From positions 1 to 46,688 of the forward strand of contig JBOHVS010000047.1 of assembly GCA_050735975.1 (NCBI GenBank): a stretch of 46,688 nucleotides of DNA. Reading direction: 5' to 3'. Positions within the stretch are counted from its first letter, which is position 1. Every line of letters begins with the position of its first letter. Under the pieces are notes generated by a model, which saw only the letters and a program-made list of their open reading frames with translations, searched no databases and had not been told where the DNA came from. Positions 16,196 through 25,926 of the stretch are shown in pieces. A program made the translations under genes and the position numbers. This DNA comes from DATMBL01 sp050735975. Its GTDB lineage: Bacteria; Desulfobacterota; Binatia; UBA9968.

Positions 16196-17632
16196 ATACA
16201 GAGACAAGAACGCGTTGCGGCTCCAGTCCAAGGCTTGCGCCGGCAAAATCCCCAAATACACCGTTCCTAACACCGCCAGCGCGATTGCACCGTAAAGATA
16301 AGGAGCCTGGCGGAAGCTTTTGCCTCCGGCCCTGCCCTCTTCCATGTACATCATCACGATCACTCGCAGATAATAGACTACCGACACGAGGCTGTTGAGA
16401 ACACCGATGATAGCGAGATCCGTTTGGCCGGAGTTGACGGCCGAACGGAAGACGTAGAATTTCCCGGTAAACCCTCCGAGCGGTGGAAAGCCGGCAAGCG
16501 ACAGCATGAATAAGGACATCGCCAGGGCCAGGAAAGGCCGCTTGAATCCCAGACCGGCAAAATCGCTGTAGGCTTCGCGCGTACGGTCATTTTCGCTGAG
16601 AGCACTAACTACGGCAAACGCTCCGAAGGTCATCGGCGCATAAACCAGCAAGTAGAAAAGCACCGACGGTCCGCCCCACTCTTCTCCTGAGACGAGCGCA
16701 ACCAGCACGTAACCGGCATGGGCGATGCTCGAGTACGCAAGCATCCGCTTAACGCTCGTCTGAGAGATCGCGAGCAAATTCCCAACCGTCATAGTAAGGA
16801 TGGCGATAAGCTTCAGCGGATACGCCCACTCGCTGTCCAGCGGGGAAAACCCGTGCATAAGGATGCGCACCCAGGCGGCGAAAGCCGCTGCTTTCACGGC
16901 AACGGACATAAAGCCGGTAACCGGCGTCGGCGCCCCTTCGTAGACATCCGGCACCCAAAAATGGAACGGCACCGCGCCCACTTTAAATGCGAATCCGATC
17001 AGCAGCAGAAAGACACCGCCCGCCAAGTAGAGCGGCCATTCAGTCGGGGTTTCCAGCAAATAGGCTGTGATCTGCCTCAGGTTGGTCGAGCCGGTGGCGC
17101 CGTAAATCAAGGCGATTCCATAGAGGAGAAACCCGGTAGCGAACGCGCCGATGAGGAAGTATTTCATGGCCGCCTCGCTGGCACGACTGCTGGCGCGCCA
17201 CATGCCGCTCAAGACGTAGACGGAAATAGACATGGTTTCCAGGCCGAGAAAGAAAACCATGAGATCGTTGGCCCCAACCATCAGGATCATGCCAACCGTG
17301 GCAAAAAGAATCAGGGCGTAAAACTCCCCCTCGTAAATTCCTGTGTCTCGGACGTAGTAAGTCGACGAAAGAATCGTCAGCGCCGCGACCCCAAGCAGAA
17401 TCTGCGTAAAGAAAAGAGCGAAATTGTCGAGCAGTAAGCTGCCGCCGAAAGCCCCTTCCTGACTGCCCCAAAGGAGCAGCGCTTCGCCGCAGCCGAGTGC
17501 CAGGCCGAGAACGCTGATCCACGCCAAAAGACTTTTTTCATGCTCCCTTAATAAGAGATCGAGCAGGACCACAACCAAAGCGGTCAGTAAGACCTGCACG
17601 GCGGGAAGCAGCGGTACAAGATTAACGTCCAT
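16193..17632 (-). CDS. nuoN: NADH-quinone oxidoreductase subunit N
   Basis: A 479-residue antiporter-like membrane subunit of complex I with about 14 helices. Typical NuoN stretches are seen: FFLGLETMSISVYVLSGMWR, AMKYFLIGAFATGFLLYGIA, GFAFKVGAVPFHFWVPDVYE, GAPTPVTGFMSVAVKAAAF and LAYSSIAHAGYVLVAL. The conserved Glu in LGLE and Lys in FKVGAVPFH are the proton-channel residues of this family. It is the last gene of the operon and overlaps nuoM by 11 bases. Its stop codon is supplied by a dispersed repeat. Full length for a bacterial NuoN. Confidence 0.97.
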   Translation of the reverse strand: MDVNLVPLLPAVQVLLTALVVVLLDLLLREHEKSLLAWISVLGLALGCGEALLLWGSQEGAFGGSLLLDNFALFFTQILLGVAALTILSSTYYVRDTGIYEGEFYALILFATVGMILMVGANDLMVFFLGLETMSISVYVLSGMWRASSRASEAAMKYFLIGAFATGFLLYGIALIYGATGSTNLRQITAYLLETPTEWPLYLAGGVFLLLIGFAFKVGAVPFHFWVPDVYEGAPTPVTGFMSVAVKAAAFAAWVRILMHGFSPLDSEWAYPLKLIAILTMTVGNLLAISQTSVKRMLAYSSIAHAGYVLVALVSGEEWGGPSVLFYLLVYAPMTFGAFAVVSALSENDRTREAYSDFAGLGFKRPFLALAMSLFMLSLAGFPPLGGFTGKFYVFRSAVNSGQTDLAIIGVLNSLVSVVYYLRVIVMMYMEEGRAGGKSFRQAPYLYGAIALAVLGTVYLGILPAQALDWSRNAFLSLY

Positions 17633-19175
17633 CGTTGTTATCCGTGCCGCCCGCGAGTTCGCGGGCGGCCATTGGTTTGGATTGCAACGTGGAAATCTTC
17701 TTCAAAGCCACTTCGACCGAGGGCTTCATCCGGTCCAGAAAGGGCTGCGGATAGACGCCCATGATGAGGATCAGCGCCACGATCGGCGCCAGTATGAAGA
17801 TTTCTCTGGCGTTTAGATCTTCGAGGTTCTGGTTTTCGGCATGGGTTACCGGGCCGAAAATCACGCGGCGATACATCCAAAGCATGTAGATCGCGCCTAA
17901 AATAACGCCCGTAGCCGCGGCGGCGGCCCACACAGGAACGACAGTGAACGCGCCGAGCAGGATCAAGAACTCGCCGACGAAGCCGTTCAGTCCCGGCAAA
18001 CCGATTGAAGACAAAGTGACCACCAGCAAGAACGCTGAGAAAATGGGCAGCGGTTTCCAAAGACCGCCGAAATCATCGATCAACCGGGTGTGGCGGCGGT
18101 CATAGATCATGCCTACGAGAAGAAAGAGCGCGCCGGTGGAAAGCCCGTGGTTAAGCATCTGATAGACGCTACCCTGCACCCCCTGGATGTTGAAGACGAA
18201 AAGCCCCAGCATAACGAAACCGAGATGGCTGACGGACGAATAAGCGACGAGCTTCTTGAGGTCGGCCTGCATCATAGCAACCACCGCCCCGTAGATAATG
18301 CCGGCGACCGCCAGAGCGATAATGTAAGGCGCGGCCGCAAGCGCGGCGTCCGGGAAAAGCGGAATGGCAAAACGCAGAAAACCGTACGTGCCCATTTTGA
18401 GCAGAATAGCGGCAAGGATTACCGACCCTGCCGTAGGCGCTTCTACGTGCGCGTCGGGCAACCAGGTATGAAAAGGAAACAGTGGAACCTTAATGGCAAA
18501 CGAGAGCGCGAAAGCCAAAAACAGCCAGAGCTGCTCGCTGAAAGGTAGGTGCAAATTGTAAATTTGTAGGAGATTGAAGCTCAGGGCCTGGGTCACGTGC
18601 GCGTGGCGCGTGGCCAAATATATAATCGCCACCAGCATCAGCAGGCTCCCGGCCATCGTATAGACGACAAACTTGACCGCTGCGTAAATCCTGCGCGCGC
18701 CGCCCCAAACGCCGATGAGGAAATACATCGGCACGAGCATGACCTCCCAAAATACGTAGAAGAGAAAGAGATCCAGCGCGACCAGGGCGCCCAGCATGCC
18801 GGTCTCCAATACCAGCATGAAAAAGTGATACTCCTTGATTTTCTCCTTGACCGGCCAGGAAGCGAGGATGGCGAGCGGCATTAGAAACGTTGTCAGCAGT
18901 ACCAAAAAGAGACTGATGCCGTCGATACCGACGATGTACTCAATGCCGTAGACCGGCATCCACGGCGCCCGTTCGATCAACTGCATTTCGCCTTTGCCGC
19001 CCTGGAACTGGCCGAAGACTTTGAGTGACCAGACAAACGCCAAGGCGGTGAAAAACAGAGAGGTCGTGAAAAGGGCCCGCCTCTGGGAGCGGGGAATCAG
19101 GAGAACAATTAACGCCCCTGATAACGGAATGAATAAGAGCGGGGTGAGATTGCCGAGAGCGGACATGAATATCAC
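17622..19175 (-). CDS. nuoM: NADH-quinone oxidoreductase subunit M
   Basis: A 517-residue antiporter-like membrane subunit of complex I. Family markers: VGIDGISLFLVLLTTFLMPL, FYVFWEVMLVPMYFLIGVWG with the conserved Glu, ALSFAIKVPLFPFHTWLPDA with the conserved Lys and HTWLPDAHVEAPT loop, and YSSVSHLGFVMLGLF. The length is normal. It overlaps nuoL by one base and nuoN by 11, so the three antiporter-like subunits are translationally coupled. Function: proton pumping in the membrane arm. Confidence 0.97.
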   Translation of the reverse strand: MIFMSALGNLTPLLFIPLSGALIVLLIPRSQRRALFTTSLFFTALAFVWSLKVFGQFQGGKGEMQLIERAPWMPVYGIEYIVGIDGISLFLVLLTTFLMPLAILASWPVKEKIKEYHFFMLVLETGMLGALVALDLFLFYVFWEVMLVPMYFLIGVWGGARRIYAAVKFVVYTMAGSLLMLVAIIYLATRHAHVTQALSFNLLQIYNLHLPFSEQLWLFLAFALSFAIKVPLFPFHTWLPDAHVEAPTAGSVILAAILLKMGTYGFLRFAIPLFPDAALAAAPYIIALAVAGIIYGAVVAMMQADLKKLVAYSSVSHLGFVMLGLFVFNIQGVQGSVYQMLNHGLSTGALFLLVGMIYDRRHTRLIDDFGGLWKPLPIFSAFLLVVTLSSIGLPGLNGFVGEFLILLGAFTVVPVWAAAAATGVILGAIYMLWMYRRVIFGPVTHAENQNLEDLNAREIFILAPIVALILIMGVYPQPFLDRMKPSVEVALKKISTLQSKPMAARELAGGTDNNDGR

Positions 19176-21112
19176 TATTGCTGGCGGAGATAGTAGACCA
19201 AAAGCGCCAAGGTGCCGGCGAGAAATCCGACGAGATAGTGCTGGACGTTGCCGCTTTGCACCTCACGCCAGATGAAGCTCATTCCTCTCGTGCCTTTGGC
19301 GATTCCGTTGACGATGCCGTCGATCACTTTCGGATCAAACACTTGAGCGAGCCAGCCGGATACGGAAGTGAATGGCCGCACAATCGCCGCGTCATAGAGC
19401 TCATCGACATAGTACTTGTTGAATAAGACACGGTAGAGTCCGCCGCCTGCCCAAGCGGCGGCGGGACGGGCGGTCGCGCGCGGACGGCCATAATACGAGT
19501 AGGCCAGGAAGGCTCCCAGACCGACAATCGCCAGGGTAGCGGCCATGAGCAGGATTTCGGTGCTCACGGAACCATGATGAGGTTCGTCCGCGGCGGCGAA
19601 AACCGGGGCCAGCCAAACATCCCAGCGGCTCCCCCAGAGATATTCCGGCGCACCGAGCCAACCGGCAAAAATAGAACCGACCGCAAGAATCATCAGCGGT
19701 ACGGTCATCACCGCCGGCGATTCATGAATATGGGGCCTCGCATGATCATCGGCCCGGCAGCTACCATGAAACACCATGAATAGCTGCCGGAACATGTAAA
19801 ATGCCGTCATCCCGGCGGTGGTCCAGGCGATCAGCCAAAGGAGCTGCGAGCCGTGTGAACTGCTGTAGGCCTGCCAAAGAATCAGATCCTTGGAGAAGAA
19901 GCCGGCTGTAAACGGCGCACCGGCGATAGCCAATGTTGCAATAACGTAGGTCCAATAAGTCTTCGGCAAATAAGACTTGAGCCCCCCCATCTTGCGCATG
20001 TCCTGTTCGCCGCTGAGCGCATGGATGACGCTACCGGAACCCAAAAAGAGGCACGCCTTGAAGAAGGCATGGGTGAATAGATGGAAGATCGCCGCGCTGA
20101 ACGCGCCGACGCCGACAGCCAGGAACATGTAGCCGAGCTGGCTCACGGTGGAATAGGCCAAGACTTTCTTGATGTCGTTTTGCGTGAGCGCCACGGTCGC
20201 GGCGAAAAATGCGGTTGCCGCGCCGATCCAAGCGATCAGCCATAACGTGTCCGGCGCCAGCATGAAGAGGAAATTTAGCCGCGCCGCCATGTAGACGCCG
20301 GCCGTAACCATGGTAGCGGCATGAATCAGAGCGCTGACGGGCGTCGGCCCGGCCATAGCGTCCGGCAACCACACGTGCAGCGGAATCTGGGCCGATTTGC
20401 CGGTCGCGCCGACAAAAAGCAGCAAGGTAATTAGCGCAACTTTGTCGGGGCTTAGCAGCTGCGCATGCTTTTGCAGCTCGATGAAATCCAACGTCCAGAT
20501 TCCTCCTCGCCCGAGCTCCGTGACGAGCAGGAGCATGCCGAGCAGGAAACCAAAGTCGCCGATACGGTTGACGATGAAAGCCTTATTACCTGCTATTGTG
20601 TTGCTGTGGTCGTGGTACCAAAAACCGATCAGCAGGTACGAACACAGTCCGACCCCCTCCCAACCGACGAAGAGGAGCAGCAGATTATCGCTCATGACCA
20701 GAAGCAGCATGAAGAAGATAAAGAGGTTCAGGTAGACGAAAAAGCGCGCCATCCCCTCATCATGGCCCATGTAGCCGAGCGAATAGATGTGGATCAAAAA
20801 ACCGATTCCGGTGACGACGAGCAGCATCACCGCCGTCAGAGCATCGACCTGGAAAGAGAGATTGACCTGGAATGATCCTGACTCGATCCAGGTGTAGACC
20901 GTATCGCGGAAAATACCGTTAGCTGGCAAAAGCCAGAAGACATAGAGAGCGATCGCAAACGAGACCCCGACCGCAGCCGTTGCCAACAGCCCGGCCGCTT
21001 TTCTTCCTAACCGCCCGCCAAAAAAGATATTGATAGCGCTCCCGGCTAATGGAATCAGCGGGATCCAGCGCAAGAGTTCGAGGACGCCTACAGCGGAGCT
21101 GGTGGCTACCAT
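19175..21112 (-). CDS. nuoL: NADH-quinone oxidoreductase subunit L
   Basis: A 645-residue distal antiporter-like subunit of complex I. Key regions: VDALTAVMLLVVTGIGFLIH, GWEGVGLCSYLLIGFW with the conserved Glu, FVGATGKSAQIPLHVWLPDA with the conserved Lys, MAGPTPVSALIHAATMVTAG and a long C-terminal extension ending in a hydrophobic helix, consistent with the lateral helix HL and terminal TM of NuoL. The start overlaps the nuoK stop by 7 bases and the stop shares a base with the nuoM start. Complete. Confidence 0.97.
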   Translation of the reverse strand: MVATSSAVGVLELLRWIPLIPLAGSAINIFFGGRLGRKAAGLLATAAVGVSFAIALYVFWLLPANGIFRDTVYTWIESGSFQVNLSFQVDALTAVMLLVVTGIGFLIHIYSLGYMGHDEGMARFFVYLNLFIFFMLLLVMSDNLLLLFVGWEGVGLCSYLLIGFWYHDHSNTIAGNKAFIVNRIGDFGFLLGMLLLVTELGRGGIWTLDFIELQKHAQLLSPDKVALITLLLFVGATGKSAQIPLHVWLPDAMAGPTPVSALIHAATMVTAGVYMAARLNFLFMLAPDTLWLIAWIGAATAFFAATVALTQNDIKKVLAYSTVSQLGYMFLAVGVGAFSAAIFHLFTHAFFKACLFLGSGSVIHALSGEQDMRKMGGLKSYLPKTYWTYVIATLAIAGAPFTAGFFSKDLILWQAYSSSHGSQLLWLIAWTTAGMTAFYMFRQLFMVFHGSCRADDHARPHIHESPAVMTVPLMILAVGSIFAGWLGAPEYLWGSRWDVWLAPVFAAADEPHHGSVSTEILLMAATLAIVGLGAFLAYSYYGRPRATARPAAAWAGGGLYRVLFNKYYVDELYDAAIVRPFTSVSGWLAQVFDPKVIDGIVNGIAKGTRGMSFIWREVQSGNVQHYLVGFLAGTLALLVYYLRQQ

Positions 21113-21408
21113 TTTAGCAGCTGCATCTCCTGCGGATCGAGACTCTGGCGGTGCCGAAACACGGATATGATAATGCCCAAGCCGATGACCGCTTCAGCGG
21201 CGGCCACCGCCATGACGAAGAAAACAATGACTTGTCCGTCCATCGAACCGAGGAATCTTGAAAACGCGATGAATGTCAGGTTAACGGCGTTCAGCATCAG
21301 CTCGATGGACATTAAAACAACGATGAGATTCCGCCGGACAATAACGCCGATCACGCCGATGGCGAAAATGACCGCGCTGAGAATGAGATAGTAGTTGAGC
21401 GGCACCAT
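21106..21408 (-). CDS. nuoK: NADH-quinone oxidoreductase subunit K
   Basis: A 100-residue protein with three membrane helices, the standard NuoK length. Seen: VPLNYYLILSAVIFAIGVIG, NLIVVLMSIELMLNAVNLTF with the conserved membrane Glu in SIELML, and FFVMAVAAAEAVIGLGIII with a second conserved Glu. It contributes to the proton path next to NuoJ and NuoA. Start at ATG 21408, 6 bases after the nuoJ stop; overlaps nuoL by 7 bases. Confidence 0.96.
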   Translation of the reverse strand: MVPLNYYLILSAVIFAIGVIGVIVRRNLIVVLMSIELMLNAVNLTFIAFSRFLGSMDGQVIVFFVMAVAAAEAVIGLGIIISVFRHRQSLDPQEMQLLKW

Positions 21409-21414
21409 GGATCG

Positions 21415-21915
21415 TTAGCGCTCCCGCTTTGCCAGTACCACCGCGCCGATAATCGCCACCAGCAGCAAGACCGAGGCGATCTCAAAGGGCAGGATGAAAT
21501 CCGTAAAAAGACTTTTGGCCAGTTGCTCGGGACTGCCGAAGAGTTCGGTTGCGGCGGCAGGGTCGCCGTTCGTTGCGCTTTTCGAAAGCAATAATGCCAA
21601 GGCGACCGCCAGCATTAGCGCCGCCACTGAGCCGAATCCCCACCAGACCATCCGGCGTTGCTCCAGCGCGGCGGGATTCAGGAGCATAATAACGAAAAGG
21701 AACAGCACCATGATCGCGCCGGCGTAGACGAGCACCTGCAACACTCCCACCATCGGCGCTTGAAGAGTCAGAAACAGGATCGCTACCAGAAACAGGGCCG
21801 CCACCAATGCGATGGCGCTATGAACCACGGCGCGCTGGAAGACCACCAGAAGGGACGAGACGATGAGGAGTCCAGCGACGATGAAGAACAAAAGCTCGGA
21901 ACCGGTCATCGCCAC
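21415..21915 (-). CDS. nuoJ: NADH-quinone oxidoreductase subunit J
   Basis: A 166-residue membrane subunit with five helices. Typical elements: AVVHSAIALVAALFLVAILF, PMVGVLQVLVYAGAIMVLFL with the VYAGAI pi-bulge region, FVIMLL and a terminal helix EIASVLLLVAIIGAVVLAK. The GTG at 21915 shares its first position with the nuoH stop; an ATG two codons later (21909) is an alternative start. nuoJ follows nuoH directly, whereas in most complex I operons nuoI lies between them. Confidence 0.95.
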   Translation of the reverse strand: MAMTGSELLFFIVAGLLIVSSLLVVFQRAVVHSAIALVAALFLVAILFLTLQAPMVGVLQVLVYAGAIMVLFLFVIMLLNPAALEQRRMVWWGFGSVAALMLAVALALLLSKSATNGDPAAATELFGSPEQLAKSLFTDFILPFEIASVLLLVAIIGAVVLAKRER

Positions 21916-23012
21916 TACCGATAACTCTGAAAATAGATGATCACCACCGCCGTGATCATGACGTTTAGAAGAGCCAAAGGCAGGAGCATCTTCCAGCCCA
22001 GCCGCATGACCTGATCATAACGAAATCTCGGCACGCTCCACCGCAACAGAATCTGGAGCCAGCAAAAGAACAGCACCTTCAGTGTAAACGCGCCCACTTG
22101 CAGCAAGACCACGGCAAGATGAGGAAGCAAGAAGGTCCCGCCCCAGGGAAAATGAAATCCGCCATGCATGAGATACGGCACCTGCCAGCCGCCGAAAAAG
22201 AGCGTGGTGACCAGCCCGGCGACGGTGACGATTTCGGCAAACTCGCCGGCGAAGAACATGAGGAACTTTCCGCCGGAATATTCCACATGGTAACCGGCGA
22301 CGATTTCAGACTCGCCCTCAGGGGCATCGAAGGGGATTCGCTTGGTTTCGGCCACGGCCGCCGTGAAAAAAAGCAAGAAAGCAAGCGGCTGGAGAAAAAT
22401 CCCCCATCGCGGCAACCAGCCCCAAAGCAGCTCGCCCTGCGCTCTGGCGATTTCCTGCAGTTCCAAGGTGCCGTATACCATGAGAATGCCGATCACCGAC
22501 AACCCCATGGCCACTTCATAGGAGATCATCTGCGCCGATCCGCGCACGCCTCCGAGCAGCGAAAACTTGTTGTTCGACGCCCAGGCGCCGATAACAACGC
22601 CGTAGACACCCAGTGAAGCCATCGCAAAGATATAGAGGATGCCGATATTCAAATTGGCGACCTGGAGATTGATGACGCGCCCTCCGATCACCAGCACATC
22701 CCCGAAAGGGATGACGGCGAATGTCACCAGAGCCGGAAACAGGGCCAGGCAAGGCGCCAGGGTATGAAGGAACTTATCGCCGCGCGGCGGGATGAAATCT
22801 TCTTTGGTTAGGAATTTCAGCGGATCGGCTATGAGCGTGTTGACCAAGCCAAGGCCGGCAAAGCCAAAGACCGACGCCCGGTTGGCGCCGACCCGATCTT
22901 GAATCAGCGCGCTGCCCTTCCGCTCGATCCAGCCGAGCACGCCGGCCAGATTCAAGACCATGAAGAGAACCAGAAAAGCTTTTGCCGTGATAATGCCGAG
23001 CTCGATCATCAT
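21915..23012 (-). CDS. nuoH: NADH-quinone oxidoreductase subunit H
   Basis: A 365-residue membrane subunit that forms the quinone chamber with NuoB and NuoD. Hallmarks: GWIERKGSALIQDRVGANRA near the N-terminus, DPLKFLTKEDFIPPRGD, YAFNNKF-like ASNNKFSLLGGVRGSAQMIS, AETKRIPFDAPEGESEIVAG and YHVEYSGGKFLMFFAGEFAE, all highly conserved in NuoH. The start overlaps the nuoG stop by 4 bases (ATGA). Complete and normal length. No nuoI gene follows. Confidence 0.97.
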   Translation of the reverse strand: MMIELGIITAKAFLVLFMVLNLAGVLGWIERKGSALIQDRVGANRASVFGFAGLGLVNTLIADPLKFLTKEDFIPPRGDKFLHTLAPCLALFPALVTFAVIPFGDVLVIGGRVINLQVANLNIGILYIFAMASLGVYGVVIGAWASNNKFSLLGGVRGSAQMISYEVAMGLSVIGILMVYGTLELQEIARAQGELLWGWLPRWGIFLQPLAFLLFFTAAVAETKRIPFDAPEGESEIVAGYHVEYSGGKFLMFFAGEFAEIVTVAGLVTTLFFGGWQVPYLMHGGFHFPWGGTFLLPHLAVVLLQVGAFTLKVLFFCWLQILLRWSVPRFRYDQVMRLGWKMLLPLALLNVMITAVVIIYFQSYR

Positions 23013-24598
23013 GGCTGCCGGGTCTCACCACCACCCAATTGAACTCCCCCCGCACCGATCGCAGCATAATTGAGCCCTTTATAGGCCGGGATTTCGGTTG
23101 CCAAGGCCTCGAACACTTGAGCCGGATTCGCGTAATTCAACTTCTCGCCGGCGGCTTGGAGCAGGCTGATAAAGATCTCCGAATCCTGGAGCGCGCCGTC
23201 AGGGGGAACGATGGCCGGGTTCAGCTTCTGCACCCGGCCCTTTCGATTCGTGTAGGTTCCCTCTTTCTCGCCAAAGTGAGTCGCCGGGAGAACGACATGA
23301 GCTAAATTCGCGGTTTCAGTCTGACGGATATCCTGCACGACTAGGAACGAGAGCCTTTGCAACGTCTCACGAACCTTTTGCCCCCGGCCGTTCCCCGCGA
23401 TTAAATCTTCGCCCACCAGATAGGCGCCGGAAAAATGGCCGGCGAGCAAGTTTCGGAGCAAGGATTCGTACCCGCCGTTGGCGCTTACGCCCACATCGCG
23501 GGCGCCGCGGAAGTTCGGCGAGCGGTCCGGACTCATCAGGATCTTCTGTACGTCATCCAGCTCGCGCTCCTGATAAAAGACCCCGAGCGCAACACCCGGC
23601 GAGATGTTTTTCATCAGCTTGGCAAATAGAAACGCCTCTTCATTGGTGTTTCTCGCCGAGAGAACCCCGGCTATATTCGGCGCGGCGCGGAGCCCGGTGA
23701 CAACCGCTTGTAGGGCTTTCTCCCAAGTGGTCGGGACAAGCCCCCCCTCTTGGCGGATCATCGGCACGGTGATTCGCTCCCCCTCAGTCAGGCTATGGAA
23801 GCAGTAACGCCCCTCGTCACATAGCCAGTGGCTGTTTACTTCTTCATTCACTCGCGGTTTGAAGCGTGCAATGCGGTTCTGATAAGTCTCGACGCTGATG
23901 TTGCAGCCGGTGCTGCAACCGGGACAAACCGACGGGGTTTTTTTAAGGTACCAGACCCTGACTTTGAAGCGAAAATCCCGGTCCGTCAACGCTCCTACGG
24001 GGCAAATGTCGTTGACGTTGGCTGACAGAGCATTATCCAGAACCGCGCCAGGGAAAAGCGCGATGGTCGAGTGGTCGCTGCGATTTACGACCGTTAGTTC
24101 GTTCGTGTCCGTTATCTCCTGGAGAAAACGGACGCAGCGCGTGCATTTGATGCAGCGCTCACCGTCAAAAACCACGTTAGGGCCGAAAATTTCCCGTTTC
24201 CGGTCATGCTCTTTCCGCTCCTCGAACCGGCTCGCCTCGAGGTTATGTTTCATGTAGTAGTCTTGCAGCCAGCATTCGCCCGCCTGATCGCAGATGGGAC
24301 AGTCCAGCGGGTGATTGACCAGGAGAAATTCCATCACCGCTTTTCTCGCCGCCAGCGCTTTGGGGCTTTGAGTGAGGACCGACATCCCCTCCGCAACCTG
24401 CGTGTTGCAGGCGATCTGCAGCTTCGGCATCTTTTCGATCTCGACCAGGCACATACGGCAGTTGCCGGCGATCGATAGCTTGGGATGATAGCAATAGTAC
24501 GGAATCGCAAACCCGGCGTCGGCCGCCGCCTGAATAACGGTCTTACCTTTGGCGGTGACGACTTCTTTGCCGTCGATAACGATCTTGATTGGATCCAT
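23009..24598 (-). CDS. nuoG: NADH-quinone oxidoreductase subunit G (short form)
   Basis: A 529-residue peripheral-arm subunit. The iron-sulfur ligands are all visible: 2Fe-2S C36, C47, C50, C64; the His-ligated cluster H96, C100, C103, C109; a 4Fe-4S site C149, C152, C155, C199; and an N7-type site C225, C228, C232, C260. The molybdopterin-oxidoreductase-like domain begins near 265 but the protein ends at 529, whereas Thermus or E. coli NuoG run to about 780-910, so most of the C-terminal catalytic-like domain is missing. Short NuoG forms occur in several lineages. It overlaps nuoH by 4 bases and follows nuoF by 37 bases. Role: electron relay from NuoF/E towards the quinone site. Confidence 0.95.
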   Translation of the reverse strand: MDPIKIVIDGKEVVTAKGKTVIQAAADAGFAIPYYCYHPKLSIAGNCRMCLVEIEKMPKLQIACNTQVAEGMSVLTQSPKALAARKAVMEFLLVNHPLDCPICDQAGECWLQDYYMKHNLEASRFEERKEHDRKREIFGPNVVFDGERCIKCTRCVRFLQEITDTNELTVVNRSDHSTIALFPGAVLDNALSANVNDICPVGALTDRDFRFKVRVWYLKKTPSVCPGCSTGCNISVETYQNRIARFKPRVNEEVNSHWLCDEGRYCFHSLTEGERITVPMIRQEGGLVPTTWEKALQAVVTGLRAAPNIAGVLSARNTNEEAFLFAKLMKNISPGVALGVFYQERELDDVQKILMSPDRSPNFRGARDVGVSANGGYESLLRNLLAGHFSGAYLVGEDLIAGNGRGQKVRETLQRLSFLVVQDIRQTETANLAHVVLPATHFGEKEGTYTNRKGRVQKLNPAIVPPDGALQDSEIFISLLQAAGEKLNYANPAQVFEALATEIPAYKGLNYAAIGAGGVQLGGGETRQP

Positions 24599-24635
24599 AG
24601 AACTTAAGAAGCCACTACTCCATCACTCCATTTCC

Positions 24636-25907
24636 CTACTGCACGGCTACCGTGCAGTGTCTCTCTTTGATATGTTCCTCGAATTCGCCCCGGTATTTCT
24701 TAATGAATGCCGCCGCCGGCATGGCTGCGGCGTCGCCGAACGGACAGATCGTGTTCCCCATGATGTTGCCGCTCACGTTGAGGATCAGTTCCAGATCTCC
24801 TGTTTGCCCCTGCCCGTGCTCGATGCGGTGGAAGATCTTCTCCATCCAGTGACAGCCTTCCCTGCAGGGGCTGCACTGGCCGCAAGACTCATGGGCGAAA
24901 AATCGGGCGATGTTCCAGGCCGCCCGCACCATGCAAGTGCTGTCATCCATGACGATGACTCCGCCCGACCCGAGCAAGCTGCCTGCTGCTTGAACAGATT
25001 CGTAATCGAGATTCACTCTTTCGATCTCATCCGCACGCAGCACCGGCATCGATGCGCCGCCCGGGATCACGCCCTTGAGTTTCCTGCCGTTCGGCACGCC
25101 GCCGCAGTCTTCTTCGATAAATTTCCTCAACGGATAGCCCATTTCCAGCTCGTAGACACCCGGCCTGCTGATGTGGCCGCTGACGCTGAAGAGCTTGGTC
25201 CCTTTGCTTTTCTCGGTTCCTACAGCGGCGTATTTCGCCGCGCCGTTATCGATAATCCAGGGCAGCGCCGCCAAGGTCTCGACGTTGTTGACCACCGTAG
25301 GACAGCCGAAAAGGCCGTGAGTCGCCGGAAACGGCGGTTTGACTTTAGGCCAGCCACGGCCTCCTTCGAGCGAGGACAGCATAGCGGTTTCTTCGCCGCA
25401 AATATACGCGCCGGCACCGCGGTGGAGAATCAGATCCAGGTCATAGCCGGAACCAAGGATATTTTTTCCGATATATCCGGCTTGCGTCGCCTCCGCGATG
25501 GCGTGTTCTAGAATCTTAATGCCCAAAGCGAGCTCGCCGCGGATATAGATGAAAGCCGTATGCGACTGAATGGCAGAGGCAGCGATCAGTGTTCCCTCAA
25601 TGACCGCATGCGGATCTTTCTCGATGAGCAATCGATCTTTGAACGTCCCCGGCTCGCTCTCGTCGGCGTTGCAGACTAAATACTTCGGCTTCGGACTGTC
25701 TTTCGGAACGAAGCTCCATTTCATACCGGTCGGAAATCCGGCGCCGCCCCGGCCTCGAAGACCGGACGCTTTGACTTCGTTGATGAGCTGCTCCGGCGAC
25801 ATATTGCGCGCGACTCTTTCCCAAGCGCGATAGCCGCCGCGCCCCTTGTACACCGATAGGGTATGCGAGTCCGGAACGTCGGTATTGCGTAACAGGAGTT
25901 TTTCCAT
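24636..25907 (-). CDS. nuoF: NADH-quinone oxidoreductase subunit F
   Basis: A 423-residue NADH- and FMN-binding subunit. FMN/NADH motif GRGGAGFPTG at 52-61 followed by MKWSF, then NADESEPGTFKDR (80-92), YICGEETAMLSSLEG (168-181) and the N3 4Fe-4S ligands C342, C345, C348 in ESCGQCSPCREGC with C388 in NTICPFGDA. All catalytic and cluster residues are present and length is normal, so this complex can take electrons from NADH. It starts 19 bases after the nuoE stop. Confidence 0.97.
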   Translation of the reverse strand: MEKLLLRNTDVPDSHTLSVYKGRGGYRAWERVARNMSPEQLINEVKASGLRGRGGAGFPTGMKWSFVPKDSPKPKYLVCNADESEPGTFKDRLLIEKDPHAVIEGTLIAASAIQSHTAFIYIRGELALGIKILEHAIAEATQAGYIGKNILGSGYDLDLILHRGAGAYICGEETAMLSSLEGGRGWPKVKPPFPATHGLFGCPTVVNNVETLAALPWIIDNGAAKYAAVGTEKSKGTKLFSVSGHISRPGVYELEMGYPLRKFIEEDCGGVPNGRKLKGVIPGGASMPVLRADEIERVNLDYESVQAAGSLLGSGGVIVMDDSTCMVRAAWNIARFFAHESCGQCSPCREGCHWMEKIFHRIEHGQGQTGDLELILNVSGNIMGNTICPFGDAAAMPAAAFIKKYRGEFEEHIKERHCTVAVQ

Positions 25908-25926
25908 AGAGGACGGCGAGAAATGC

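Noticed and set aside
24549..25511. Plus-strand open frame of 320 codons over nuoF
   Set aside because: Mirror frame of a strongly conserved nuoF; no recognisable domain.
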